NCBI GenBank assembly: GCA_902801795.1
Contig: CADCJQ010000012.1
Coordinates: 1-54,380 of the forward strand
Length of the DNA: 54,380 nt
From: an uncultured Erysipelotrichaceae bacterium
GTDB lineage: Bacteria > Bacillota_I > Bacilli_A > RF39 > UBA660
Direction: 5' to 3'
Positions 42,588 through 52,499 of this stretch are shown piece after piece. Below the pieces are notes generated by a model that was given only the letters and a program-made list of their open reading frames with translations, made no database searches and had not been told where the DNA came from. Made by a program: the position numbers and the translations under genes. Within the stretch, counting starts at the first letter, position 1. Every line of letters starts with the position of its first letter.

Positions 42588-45500
42588 ATAATATCCTCCT
42601 CACTTAATACTTCTTCATCATTATTACTTATAACCATATTAACTAAATTAGTCTTAGTATTTTTAATAACAATACCATATCCTTTTGGAATTTCATTATT
42701 ATTCTTTTTAAATCCAATATTCGTTTTAATTAATGATTGATCGGCAACTCCATTACCTATCCAAATACCATAATTATTAGGAACTGCTGTTTTATACCAA
42801 TTATCATATTCATATTTCTTTAAATTATCAACACGATCAACTAATATAAAATCAAATAATTTTAAATCTTTACATTTAATAAGATAATCTAAGAAACGTT
42901 TTTTTAATTCCTCCGAAATACGCATTAATAGTTTAGAAAAACCATCTATGACAATAACCATATTTTTGGAATTACTCATATTTTTAATACTAAAATTATC
43001 TTGAACATACAAATTGTATTGATAATCCATACTATCACATAATTTCTTTATTGATGTTTCAAAAGAATCATTTACATATAAAACATTAGATGCATAATTA
43101 CCATTAACTAAACTATCAACATCAAATAACATAATATTATTATTCGTAATTTTACTAAAAATTTGAGTAAGAGCTTTGGTAAAATCTTGAATAAAACCTG
43201 TTTCATCATTACTAGAAATTAAAGTTATATAATTATCTTTAAAATTAAATAATTCTGGTGCAATAAAATCTTTATTAATACCAACTGGTACATTCTTCAT
43301 TGAATTAATATGTTCTTCAATATTACTAATATATACTTTCTCAGGTACAACTGGTATTTGTGGTGCTCGTATACGATATTCTTTCTTTAAATTATCAATA
43401 ACTTCTTTTAATTTATCTAAATATTCTTCATCTTTAAAAATATGTGCTGTTTGAAATTCATAAAGATTATCTAGTTTAACAAGACCTCTACCATATATTT
43501 CTGATGGATATAATTTTTTAGTATTACCAACAATCATTGAATAATCATCTTGATCATTAAATTGTAATGTAATATCTGAATGGAAGTTTTGTCTTAATTT
43601 ATAACGCATACCACCTGTTGTATTAACACTTGCAATTAAGATAATTCCGTATTTAGAACATTCTCTAGTAATTTTATTAATGGTTTCTTCATAATCAAAA
43701 GCATCTTGAAAAACATCATAATTATTAATAAATAATAAGATGTAAGGAAGGGTTTTACCACTTCTAGCAATATAATTTTGAAAATCACCATTATAATCAA
43801 TAAACAATTTCTTACGTTTTTCTAGTTCTTTTTCAATTAAACGAAACATATTTTTTATTTTTTCTTCTTCAGTAGGTAAAATAATATCACCAATATGTGG
43901 AGTTCCTTTAAAATTACCTAAACTACCAGAACCAAAATCCATAATATAGATACTTACTTCATTAGGAGTATGTGAGGTAATTAATGAATATATCATACTT
44001 GAGAACAATAATTCTTTACCACTACCAGCAGAACCATAAATACTTGTATTTCCATCTTTAGTTAAGTCAATACACAATAAATCTTGTCTTTGATTATTTG
44101 GATCATCATATTCTCCAATAATAGGTTTTAAAATATAAGGTTCTTCTTTATATTGATATTTTTTTACTAAACTATCAACATAAATATTAGGAAGAATTTT
44201 TTCTAACCATAATTTATTAGCTTTTATATTATTATTTTCACATACTTCAATAATATAATTTAAGACATTACTTAACTCTTCACCACTTGAGGCAACTGTA
44301 TTTTCTTTCAAATCATCATATTGTCCAATAGTATTTCCCATATCATCAATAACAATAACTGATTGGTCAATTTTCTTTTTTATTTTATCTGTTGGAAAAT
44401 ATCTTGCACCACACCATGCTGATTGACATAAAGCAAATAATTCATTATATCCAACTTGTAAATAAAATCTTCCGGCTTGTTTTAAATAAGCCGCTTCTGG
44501 GGTTTTAATCATCTCATTACTATCACTTTTTTCTTGAACTTTAAGACAAATACGGAATCTTGAGTTACTCCAAATTTGATCATTTACAACACCACTAGGT
44601 TTTTGAGTTGCTAATATTAAATGTACTCCTAAACTACGTCCAATACGTGCAGCTTGAATAAGTCCTTCCATAAAATCTGGTTGACTTGTTTTAAGTTCCG
44701 CAAACTCATCACTTATAATAAATAAATGTGGTACTGCTTCATCAACTTTTCCTTCTTTATAGAATTTCTGATATTTATAAATATCAACGGTACTTTCACC
44801 TAACTTATCTCTCGTTTCATTAAATAATTGTTGTCTTCGACGAAGTTCTGATTGAATAGATGATAAACTACGATTCATTTCACTTACATCAAGATTGGTA
44901 ATTGTTCCGGCAAGATGTGGAAGACTAATACCTGTTTCACGATTTTCAAAAGCACCCGCAAGTCCCCCACCTTTGTAATCTATTAAGATAAAAGCAACAT
45001 CTAAAGGACTAAAATTAACTGCCATTGACAAAATATAAGTTATGATAAGCTCACTTTTACCAGAACCTGTCATTCCTGCAATAAGACCATGTGGTCCATG
45101 ATACTTTTCATGTAAATCAAGTTTTAAGATACTACCGGATTTTTCAATACCAATTGGAACTGCCAATGATTTTTGGGAATTATTATTAGCATAACGTTCA
45201 CCAATATTTAATTGTTCTACCTTACCAACATTATACATTTCAAGAAAACTTATATAATCAGGAAAAGCCTTATCATCATTATTAAATTCTATCGGTATAT
45301 TACATATTTTTTTAATTATTTCATCATAATTGATGTTATCACAAAATTCTGTTTGAAATTCTTTTTGATTTCCCGCACTTATTTCACTTTCAAAAATACC
45401 AGAACGTTCTTTATTAACATTAATAAAGTTTTTACATTCACTTGGTAAATTCTGAAGTTTTTCACTAAAAATCATCAAACTAAATCCTAAGTTTTCTTTT

Positions 45501-47197
45501 TCAGTTAAGATATCATTAATTATTTCAATATCACGATACATATGATAATTATCAGTAATTATTAAATAATAAGGAGAAGTTTCAGTAAATTTAACTTTAT
45601 TTTCTTTTCTTGCTTGATAAATACGTTCTAAATATAAGGAAATTTCTTTTGTTTCATCAATATTCGTTGCAAAAAATCTTATTAAATGATTATCATCAAA
45701 TAAATATGGTAACTGCTTTAAATATGTAAAATCACTTTCATTTTCTTTGCTTGTTAAAACAATAATTTTTAAAAATTCATAACTATGAAAAGTCATTAAC
45801 TGTAATAATTGCCCTTTAAAAAATTCATGTAATAAATTATAGTTACCAATAATACTTGTAATATTTTTTTCCACTAATGAAAAAGTTATCGGAACATTTG
45901 TTAACATCTTTCTTGAATCAACAACTTCCTTTATTTTCTTTTTCATTTCATCTTCTTCCATAGAAAAACTTTCTTTAGAATATTTAATATCAGCATTAAC
46001 TGGAATATTTCCCATACCAAGTCTTAATGCTAAAAAATCTTTTTGACTAATACTTCTTTCCCATAAATTAGATTTCTTTCTTAAAATAATATTAGCACAT
46101 TCATTTAATGGAAGATACTTATCTTTTAAAGTAACACTTTGACTAGTAATAATACTTTCTATTTCTTTAGCCTTTTCATCAAGATACGCTGAGTATTTAG
46201 TTATTCTTTCAGCCTCTTTCTTTTTACGACGTTTACGTTCTAAAACTCTTGCAATAAGTGGCCATATTAACATACTAGCAAACATACTACCAGCAATAAC
46301 AAGTGTGGGAATAGATTTTTCCCATGTAGTAACATTATTTGAAATATTATTAATTGTAGAAAAGGCCGTTGTAAGAGATGTTAATGCCATTGTAAACATA
46401 GGTCCAATAACCATAATCAATGATGTTTCTTCTTGATTTATTTTAGCTGGAGGATTATCAATAACTACTTCTTCTTTAACTATATCTTCAATAAAACGAG
46501 GTGAACGATAAAAATATTCTTCCTTCGCATATAAATTACGATTCAATTCTTCGTCTTTTAAAGTTGTTTTTATAATATCATAATGTTTCTTTTCTTTAAT
46601 TTTTAAAATATTAGAATTAATCGTTACTTTTCCGTTAACATTATTAATTAACAGAAAATCTTTCATAACTACTATTTTTAATCCTGCAATAAAAACTATA
46701 TCACCATATTTTAATAATGTATTTTTAAGTATTTTTTCTTCATTAACATAAACCCCAAATTTACTATTATTATCAATAATACTCCATAACCCATCATTAA
46801 AATCAATTTTAGCATGAACATCTTCTACTAGATCAAAATCATAAATAATACTACATTTACTATTTTTCCCAATATATAAACTACCATTAGATATATCATA
46901 TGTTTGATAATTACTTTCAACATCTGGTAGCGCATACAAATAATAGTTATCTTTTTCACTATCATTTTTTATAATATAAAATTCATATTCATTTAAAATG
47001 ACACTTTCACTATTATTATCAATTATATGAGTATCATAATTACTACGTAAAACCCAATGATTATCTTGCGCTTCAACATTTATTAAATTACGAATATTAT
47101 CATAACTATCAATATCGGTAATCCAAAAATTATTTTTAATTTCTTTTGGTAACATATAAATATAAATTCGATTATTTTTAAATAATAATATTTTCAT
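42584..47197 (-). CDS. essC: type VII secretion ATPase EssC (FHA plus FtsK/SpoIIIE domains)
   Basis: EssC is the membrane motor of T7SSb and exports WXG100/LXG proteins. The 1537-residue product has an N-terminal forkhead-associated domain (about 100-185, GSLYIGKNSKCSI and VHAKI), two membrane helices (about 258-316) and a coiled-coil/basic linker. The first FtsK ATPase has Walker A GMTGSGKSE (708-716) and Walker B HLFIISDEFAELK. The second ATPase has GSAGSGKEL near 1055. The third, near the C-terminus, is degenerate: its P-loop is replaced by ISSNDETGF, though VIVIDGFSKLL remains. This matches the canonical EssC layout and length. AGGTGATAAA precedes the ATG. Confidence 0.94.
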   Translation of the reverse strand: MKILLFKNNRIYIYMLPKEIKNNFWITDIDSYDNIRNLINVEAQDNHWVLRSNYDTHIIDNNSESVILNEYEFYIIKNDSEKDNYYLYALPDVESNYQTYDISNGSLYIGKNSKCSIIYDFDLVEDVHAKIDFNDGLWSIIDNNSKFGVYVNEEKILKNTLLKYGDIVFIAGLKIVVMKDFLLINNVNGKVTINSNILKIKEKKHYDIIKTTLKDEELNRNLYAKEEYFYRSPRFIEDIVKEEVVIDNPPAKINQEETSLIMVIGPMFTMALTSLTTAFSTINNISNNVTTWEKSIPTLVIAGSMFASMLIWPLIARVLERKRRKKKEAERITKYSAYLDEKAKEIESIITSQSVTLKDKYLPLNECANIILRKKSNLWERSISQKDFLALRLGMGNIPVNADIKYSKESFSMEEDEMKKKIKEVVDSRKMLTNVPITFSLVEKNITSIIGNYNLLHEFFKGQLLQLMTFHSYEFLKIIVLTSKENESDFTYLKQLPYLFDDNHLIRFFATNIDETKEISLYLERIYQARKENKVKFTETSPYYLIITDNYHMYRDIEIINDILTEKENLGFSLMIFSEKLQNLPSECKNFINVNKERSGIFESEISAGNQKEFQTEFCDNINYDEIIKKICNIPIEFNNDDKAFPDYISFLEMYNVGKVEQLNIGERYANNNSQKSLAVPIGIEKSGSILKLDLHEKYHGPHGLIAGMTGSGKSELIITYILSMAVNFSPLDVAFILIDYKGGGLAGAFENRETGISLPHLAGTITNLDVSEMNRSLSSIQSELRRRQQLFNETRDKLGESTVDIYKYQKFYKEGKVDEAVPHLFIISDEFAELKTSQPDFMEGLIQAARIGRSLGVHLILATQKPSGVVNDQIWSNSRFRICLKVQEKSDSNEMIKTPEAAYLKQAGRFYLQVGYNELFALCQSAWCGARYFPTDKIKKKIDQSVIVIDDMGNTIGQYDDLKENTVASSGEELSNVLNYIIEVCENNNIKANKLWLEKILPNIYVDSLVKKYQYKEEPYILKPIIGEYDDPNNQRQDLLCIDLTKDGNTSIYGSAGSGKELLFSSMIYSLITSHTPNEVSIYIMDFGSGSLGNFKGTPHIGDIILPTEEEKIKNMFRLIEKELEKRKKLFIDYNGDFQNYIARSGKTLPYILLFINNYDVFQDAFDYEETINKITRECSKYGIILIASVNTTGGMRYKLRQNFHSDITLQFNDQDDYSMIVGNTKKLYPSEIYGRGLVKLDNLYEFQTAHIFKDEEYLDKLKEVIDNLKKEYRIRAPQIPVVPEKVYISNIEEHINSMKNVPVGINKDFIAPELFNFKDNYITLISSNDETGFIQDFTKALTQIFSKITNNNIMLFDVDSLVNGNYASNVLYVNDSFETSIKKLCDSMDYQYNLYVQDNFSIKNMSNSKNMVIVIDGFSKLLMRISEELKKRFLDYLIKCKDLKLFDFILVDRVDNLKKYEYDNWYKTAVPNNYGIWIGNGVADQSLIKTNIGFKKNNNEIPKGYGIVIKNTKTNLVNMVISNNDEEVLSEEDII

Positions 47198-47219
47198 TTT
47201 ATCACCTACATAAAGTTTT

Positions 47220-47636
47220 TTATTTTTTATTATTTTTTTCTTGATATATTAAAAGACTATTACCAATAAAAATTAAATAACTTAATAATTTAATTTGCAT
47301 TAGTTGATTCTGAAAAAAATAATAATTAATATTTTCTTTTATTCCCATAATCATATTTTTATCAAATAATGTTCTTAAGCAAATAATTGCAATTGAAAGA
47401 AGTGCTAAAAAGTTAGCAAGATTAAAAAAAGTATTCTTACTTCCAATTTCAAAAAAGAAACTAATTACAAAAACAATTGAAACCAAAAGCATTGGAAGAA
47501 AAACCATAAAAACATTTGTTACACTATCTTTATAATAATCATACATTCTAAATAGAATATACAATGTCAAACAAAAAACAACAATATGTAAAATAACCTT
47601 TCCATAAAAAAGAATTTTATTAATCAAATTAATCAT
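47220..47636 (-). CDS. four-helix membrane protein of the T7SS operon, unknown function
   Basis: The start at 47636 (MINLINKILFYGKV) follows GGTGAGAACT and overlaps the upstream stop by eight bases (ATGATTAA). The 138 residues hold four membrane helices with few charged residues and a Lys-rich end (QEKNNKK). It is not recognisably EssA, EssB or EsaA. Its place directly before essC and the overlap with its neighbour suggest a membrane part of the same machine (inference). Confidence 0.5.
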   Translation of the reverse strand: MINLINKILFYGKVILHIVVFCLTLYILFRMYDYYKDSVTNVFMVFLPMLLVSIVFVISFFFEIGSKNTFFNLANFLALLSIAIICLRTLFDKNMIMGIKENINYYFFQNQLMQIKLLSYLIFIGNSLLIYQEKNNKK

Positions 47637-48231
47637 AGTTCTCACCATCTTCATTACATAACTCTAAAACAAATGAAGAAAAACTTTTATAATTTTCTAA
47701 AATGAATAAATATTCTTCCATCATAACATCTCTTACTTCATTATTTTTTACATCATAATGATAGTTACTATTATTTAATAACTCTTTATTAAGATAATTA
47801 GCATTTTTTATTAAAATATCAACATATTCATTATTAAGTTTATTATTAATATCACTATTTTGTTTTAAACTACTAATCCAACCTTCATTTATAATATTTT
47901 CAAGAAAGTAATTATTTAGTTTATATAAATCACCATAGTTCAATTCATCACTAGGTAATAGACGATAAACTCCATCTTTTTTTAATAAAGACAATGTTTT
48001 AGAAATTGCTTTATCGTTTTTTATATTTCCATTTAACAATAAATTTTCAATCTGTAAAACATTATCTTTAAATATCTTAAAATCATTATCAATATCACGA
48101 ACAACAATTTTTCTATTAATAAATGAAGCATGATTAACATTAATTAAAATATTATATGAACCAAGCACTAGCATAACCCCTGATATCGAATAAATAATAA
48201 TATTCGTATATTCCTTTAGAAAATTTTTCAT
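47629..48231 (-). CDS. single-pass protein of the T7SS operon, unknown function
   Basis: The 200-residue product has an N-terminal membrane helix (about 10-28). The remainder, predicted outside, is mostly helical (DIDNDFKIFKDNVLQIENLLL, LNNKLNNEYVDILIKNANYL) and may form a coiled bundle. No known family comes to mind; it does not resemble EssB, which has a pseudokinase domain. Overlaps with both neighbours show it is part of the operon. Confidence 0.5.
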   Translation of the reverse strand: MKNFLKEYTNIIIYSISGVMLVLGSYNILINVNHASFINRKIVVRDIDNDFKIFKDNVLQIENLLLNGNIKNDKAISKTLSLLKKDGVYRLLPSDELNYGDLYKLNNYFLENIINEGWISSLKQNSDINNKLNNEYVDILIKNANYLNKELLNNSNYHYDVKNNEVRDVMMEEYLFILENYKSFSSFVLELCNEDGENYD

Positions 48232-48752
48232 TCAATCTCCACAATATCTATTACATAATGATAATGTCTATCAATCGATGTTTCCGTATCACTATCTAGC
48301 CATACTCTTAATGAATAATCATCTACCACATTACCATCAATTTGTGATGTAAATAAAATATTATTAACTACTTCTGATAAAAGTCCCGTTTTAACTACTT
48401 TATTATCTAATTTTAACTCGTATCTTAACTCATTTCTTTTAAAATTATTGGCATCACTACACCCATCACCAGCATTTGAAGCAGATACATCATTAATTAA
48501 AACATTATATTTAGCCGTACTATCTACATTATTTTTTATTCTAAAATAGTATATTGGAATAACACTTTCATCATCATTTGGAATAGCATTAATATAATTA
48601 GTTTTACCATTATTTATTAATTCTAGTCGAATATTTTTACTTAATACTTCACCTTCATAATTATGAAAATATAAATACCATAAATATGTTGCTACTCCCA
48701 TAACGACTATTAAACATATAAAACCAACACTAAACATTTTTTTAGTTTTCAT
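48228..48752 (-). CDS. exported TasA/camelysin-like beta protein (174 aa)
   Basis: One N-terminal membrane segment (about 7-27) is followed by a beta-rich domain with YYFRIKNNVDSTAKYNVLI and the C-terminal motif YSLRVWLDSDTE. That motif is shared with the proteins at 49359, 37773 and 12483. The gene begins inside the end of the sipW gene, the usual pairing of a SipW peptidase with a TasA-like substrate. It may be a minor fibre subunit. Confidence 0.6.
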   Translation of the reverse strand: MKTKKMFSVGFICLIVVMGVATYLWYLYFHNYEGEVLSKNIRLELINNGKTNYINAIPNDDESVIPIYYFRIKNNVDSTAKYNVLINDVSASNAGDGCSDANNFKRNELRYELKLDNKVVKTGLLSEVVNNILFTSQIDGNVVDDYSLRVWLDSDTETSIDRHYHYVIDIVEIE

Positions 48753-49344
48753 AGTTAACCACCTTTGCTTCTTGATTATTTACTTTCACTTTCTTAAATA
48801 ATTTTAAAATATCATATATAATAATACCCAAACTAGGAATTACAATTGCAATAATCCATCCATAAGACGTTACTAAGAAAAACTTAATATATCCTATTTT
48901 AGGTATTCTCATAATAACTTTTCCATATATTTGATTACCATTAACCGGTAACCTATCTATTGTTTGATTATGATCTCCTTTAGTAATATATATTTTTTGT
49001 CCATTTTCTTCTTTAATGCCAACAACTCTGTGCGTAATTAAAATTCCATAAAATGATTCATCACGTGATTCATATGTTATTACATCACCAACTTTTATAT
49101 TCTCTTCAGGAACTCTTTTTATCAATACAGCATCACGTACTTTAATAATAGGCTCCATACTTCCAGAAACAATCACATAAGCACCATACAATGGAACTTC
49201 TAAATTATTTCGAGCTTTTTTATAATCAACATAATAAACTGTAAGTAAAACGCCAACCAATATTAATACTACAATTATTGCATACATTACAATGCTTGAC
49301 ATGTAATTAAAAAGCCACTTGATATAATCTAATATTTTTTTCAT
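48742..49344 (-). CDS. sipW: SipW-type (archaeal/ER-type) signal peptidase I
   Basis: The 200-residue enzyme has membrane helices at both ends (about 15-38 and 155-178). The catalytic Ser62 lies in VSGSMEP. His105 in ILITHRVVG takes the place of the Lys of ordinary LepB, and Asp124 lies in TKGDHN. The Ser-His type marks the SipW/ER family, which in Bacillus processes TasA and TapA. Two TasA-like genes flank it in the operon and several more are elsewhere in the window, so these are its likely substrates. Confidence 0.9.
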   Translation of the reverse strand: MKKILDYIKWLFNYMSSIVMYAIIVVLILVGVLLTVYYVDYKKARNNLEVPLYGAYVIVSGSMEPIIKVRDAVLIKRVPEENIKVGDVITYESRDESFYGILITHRVVGIKEENGQKIYITKGDHNQTIDRLPVNGNQIYGKVIMRIPKIGYIKFFLVTSYGWIIAIVIPSLGIIIYDILKLFKKVKVNNQEAKVVNYEN

Positions 49345-49358
49345 GTTGTAACCTCTTA

Positions 49359-50084
49359 TTATATATTTCCACTAACATGAACATTAACACGAGCAACAAA
49401 AGTTCTACTTTCGTAATTTTCATTTTGGACAGTCACATCTTCTGAAACCCACATTCTAAATCTAAAATTACGATATCCTCTTTTTAAATCGCTTTCACTA
49501 ACTTTTCCTCGGAATAAAACTACTTCATTACTTATATTATTATATTTATCATATTCATTAAATGTTTTTATTCTTCCATTATCACGAAGACAATTATTAA
49601 CAGGAGCACCTTCGTTAGTAAGATAAGCCTTAACCCAAGTTTCATCTAAATCAGATTCTGGCATTTTTTCAAGAGTGACAACATAATCAACACCTAATGC
49701 TTTTTTATTAAATTCAAATTTAAAATCAAAAGTTTTATATTGTCCTTCTAATTCTTTACCTATTTCATCTTTAGTTGGAAATTGATCAATCATATATATA
49801 AAATTTCCATAACTTTTATCCTCGGTATAAACATAAGCAACTGGTTCGCCATCTATATCTTTTTCAGTATCTTTATTTTTATCATTTCCATTATCAGTTT
49901 CAGTATCTTTTATTTCCATACCACGAATATTATTCATGGGCTGTTTAGGCATAACATCTACATATATTTTATTAGATAGTAATTTATCAAAAGATAAATA
50001 TATTACTAAAAAAACAATAATAGTAAGTACTGTCATTATAATATATTGATTTTTATTTTTTACTTTTTTTTCATTTTTTCTCAT
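49359..50084 (-). CDS. exported TasA-like beta protein (241 aa)
   Basis: After a Lys-rich start comes one membrane helix (about 14-32). A low-complexity Asp/Lys/Thr linker (about 57-80) and a beta domain follow, with the shared motif FRFRMWVSEDV near the end. The placement just before sipW and the motif suggest a TasA/camelysin-like substrate. A pair of cysteines is absent (one Cys only), so no disulfide is expected. Confidence 0.6.
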   Translation of the reverse strand: MRKNEKKVKNKNQYIIMTVLTIIVFLVIYLSFDKLLSNKIYVDVMPKQPMNNIRGMEIKDTETDNGNDKNKDTEKDIDGEPVAYVYTEDKSYGNFIYMIDQFPTKDEIGKELEGQYKTFDFKFEFNKKALGVDYVVTLEKMPESDLDETWVKAYLTNEGAPVNNCLRDNGRIKTFNEYDKYNNISNEVVLFRGKVSESDLKRGYRNFRFRMWVSEDVTVQNENYESRTFVARVNVHVSGNI

Positions 50085-50180
50085 AACCTTCTCCTACTAT
50101 ACGTAAATAGCATAACACATTAAATTAAAATATACAATTACTAAATTAAAAAAAAAGAAAAATATTTTTCTTGACGTCAA

Positions 50181-50774
50181 CTATTTTCCTCTTTTTAGCC
50201 TTTCCATATATTCATTTACTTTATATGCCCATGTCTCATTTTTACCAAATGATGAGAAAATTTTATAAGGCAATTGGCTTTCTACATCACTAAATTTATC
50301 ACTTATTTCTAATATTAAAGCATCAATTCCTTTATTAATATTATCATATTCTTGATAAGTTCCACCAAAACAACCAGGTTTTCCTTTTTTCTCAAAAACA
50401 TTATGACATTGTTTAAAAAGAACTGAGCATTCATTTTTACAGTTTGTATTTACTAAAATTATTCCTCCTACTAGGTATGGATTAACACCTTTAGTAATTG
50501 AAGAACGAGAAACATATTCTCCCATTCCTTCCAATTCTGTCTTATTAAAGACATTTTCTATTTTTTCACCAATTACTTCAATACTTTCACCATCAAATTC
50601 TTTATCTTTAGAATGATCATCTTTAAGTTCAGTTTCTTCAACAATCGGCTTATCTTCTTCATTCAAATAAATTAAAAAATCATTTTCTTGCATTACTTGA
50701 TTTGCATAGTTTATACCATAAACAAAGAAAAAATTACACAATAATATTATTACAAAGACAAGCCTTTTGCGCAT
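50181..50774 (-). CDS. exported lysozyme-fold protein, probably catalytically inactive
   Basis: A signal segment (about 3-23) and an acidic linker (about 30-75) lead to a domain of about 110 residues. Its pattern is GVNPYLVGGIILxxTxCxxxCSxLxxxCxNV...KGxPxCxGGTYxxYD, as in lysozyme/transglycosylase-like proteins of related Bacilli. Those have LHETGC at the active-site helix; here the corresponding Glu is Asn109 (LVNTNC). It may therefore bind glycan without cutting it, a role seen for wall-anchoring parts of secretion systems. It is in the T7SS/SipW operon. Confidence 0.55.
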   Translation of the reverse strand: MRKRLVFVIILLCNFFFVYGINYANQVMQENDFLIYLNEEDKPIVEETELKDDHSKDKEFDGESIEVIGEKIENVFNKTELEGMGEYVSRSSITKGVNPYLVGGIILVNTNCKNECSVLFKQCHNVFEKKGKPGCFGGTYQEYDNINKGIDALILEISDKFSDVESQLPYKIFSSFGKNETWAYKVNEYMERLKRGK

Positions 50775-50788
50775 AACAATCTTCCTTT

Positions 50789-51361
50789 CTAAACTTCTTT
50801 TTCAATAACTTGAAGATCTCTTACTTCACTTTTAACACTTTTAGTTATTCTAAGTGTCAACAAAAAATCTAAAATTGCATCAACAATCAAAAATCCACCT
50901 ATTATTCTAATTAATAATTCTGTAATATTTTGAGCATTAACAATTATAAAAATAGAAAATCCTAATATCAATAAATTAATAACTAAAACAATCCACCATC
51001 TTGAAAGGAGCATTTTCTTTAATTTAAAACTTTTAATAATACCACTAACAGCATCCATTAAAAGAATAACTCCCATACAAAAAGGTATTAACGAAACTAA
51101 TATATCTTTATGAACTATTAAGAAAAGTCCAAAGCTAATACAAAGTACCCCTGCAAGCAAATCAAATTTATTATAGCCAGTTTCTTTTTTTTGATAAAGT
51201 GATATACAATATACTATTCCATAAATAACTACCAAAACACCAATAACATAATTAACCGCAGCCCCAACAAAGCTAGGATTTAATAACATTATTAAACCAA
51301 CAATAAAATACACTATCATCACAGCACAAGCACTTGCTTTGAATTTTTTTAAAACTTCCAT
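50789..51361 (-). CDS. HdeD/DUF308 family membrane protein
   Basis: Six membrane helices in about 190 residues show the DUF308 pattern of three helix pairs with short Gly-rich turns (LLAGVLCISFGLFLIVHKDILV, SRWWIVLVINLLILGFSIF). E. coli HdeD is linked to acid resistance, but the family role is unclear. I prefer the ATG at 51361 (MEVLKKF), with AGGTG upstream, over the in-frame GTG at 51370. It is the first gene of the operon. Confidence 0.75.
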   Translation of the reverse strand: MEVLKKFKASACAVMIVYFIVGLIMLLNPSFVGAAVNYVIGVLVVIYGIVYCISLYQKKETGYNKFDLLAGVLCISFGLFLIVHKDILVSLIPFCMGVILLMDAVSGIIKSFKLKKMLLSRWWIVLVINLLILGFSIFIIVNAQNITELLIRIIGGFLIVDAILDFLLTLRITKSVKSEVRDLQVIEKEV

Positions 51362-51443
51362 TTCTTTCACCTAAAAATATCATACTACAAAATAATATTT
51401 TTATCTACATTAATTTTTATTTTTTAAAACTTTTTTTCAATTA

Positions 51444-51472
51444 TTGTCAAAAAACTATCTAATTGATATAAT
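51444..51472 (+). promoter_or_regulatory. promoter of rnhC
   Basis: TTGTCA (51444-51449), 17-base spacer, TATAAT (51467-51472), about 75 bases before the ATG. Confidence 0.7.
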
Positions 51473-51547
51473 TAATATGAAGCAAAAAGAATAATGTATT
51501 ATTATTTCAATAAAATATATGCAAAAAAATTAGAAAAGAGGTAAAAA

Positions 51548-52498
51548 ATGGTAATAACTTTAAAAACATGTCAAAAGACTCAAAAAATGATGGATGATTT
51601 TTATAATGAAATGAAAAGAGAAAAAACACCACAATATGCTTTATTTCAAGCGGATGATGGTGATACTGTAGTAACTCTATATTCTAGCGGAAAAGCCGTT
51701 TTCCAAGGAAAAGATGCTGATATGGCCAGTGAATATTGGATAGAAACAGAAAAAATAAATTCAGGTACTGTAAGTTATACAAATAGCGATACTAAAGAAA
51801 AGAAAACACTAAAAGACAAAGAAAAAGTAAACACTAGTATTTACCATAATGTCAATAGTGTTGGAAGTGATGAAGTAGGAACAGGAGATTACTTTGGTCC
51901 TGTTGTTGTATCAAGTACTTATGTAACCAAAGAAGATGTCGCTTATCTTGATGAATTAGGAGTTATGGATAGCAAAAAAATAACCGATGATAAAATTCTT
52001 AAAATAGCCCCTTTAATCGCTAAAAGAGTAAAATATAAAAGTATGATATTAAATAATACAGAATACAATAAATACCAAAGTAAAGGCTATAATATGAATA
52101 AAATCAAAGCTATTATGCATAATAAAGTATTATATCAAATGATTCATGAAGAAAATCCAAAATATGATTATATTATTGTAGATGAATTTGCAAGAGAAAA
52201 CAAATATTATGATTACATCAAAGAATCCCCTAATATTCAAAAAGACATTACCTTCATGACCAAAGCCGAAGATAAATGTCTATCTGTTGCCTGTGCAAGT
52301 ATTATAAGTCGTTATCTCTTCTTAAAAGAATTTGATAAATTATGTGATAGCCTACATCTACCACTACCTAAAGGAGCAGGACAAGAAGTAGATAGTATTG
52401 GTAAAGAAATAGTAGAAAAATACGGAAGAGAAAAACTCTATGAAGTTGCCAAAATAAACTTCATGAACACCGAAAGAATCTTAAATAATAAAATATAA
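51548..52498 (+). CDS. rnhC: ribonuclease HIII
   Basis: RNase HIII removes RNA from RNA-DNA hybrids. The 316-residue product has the N-terminal TBP-like substrate-binding domain (about 1-90) typical of HIII. The catalytic core follows: SVGSDEVGTGDYFGPVVV (Asp108, Glu109), MDSKKITD (Asp141) and IIVDEFA. AGAGGT precedes the ATG. It is a single gene on the plus strand with its own promoter and terminator, between two minus-strand units. Confidence 0.96.
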   Translation: MVITLKTCQKTQKMMDDFYNEMKREKTPQYALFQADDGDTVVTLYSSGKAVFQGKDADMASEYWIETEKINSGTVSYTNSDTKEKKTLKDKEKVNTSIYHNVNSVGSDEVGTGDYFGPVVVSSTYVTKEDVAYLDELGVMDSKKITDDKILKIAPLIAKRVKYKSMILNNTEYNKYQSKGYNMNKIKAIMHNKVLYQMIHEENPKYDYIIVDEFARENKYYDYIKESPNIQKDITFMTKAEDKCLSVACASIISRYLFLKEFDKLCDSLHLPLPKGAGQEVDSIGKEIVEKYGREKLYEVAKINFMNTERILNNKI

Positions 52499-52499
52499 T

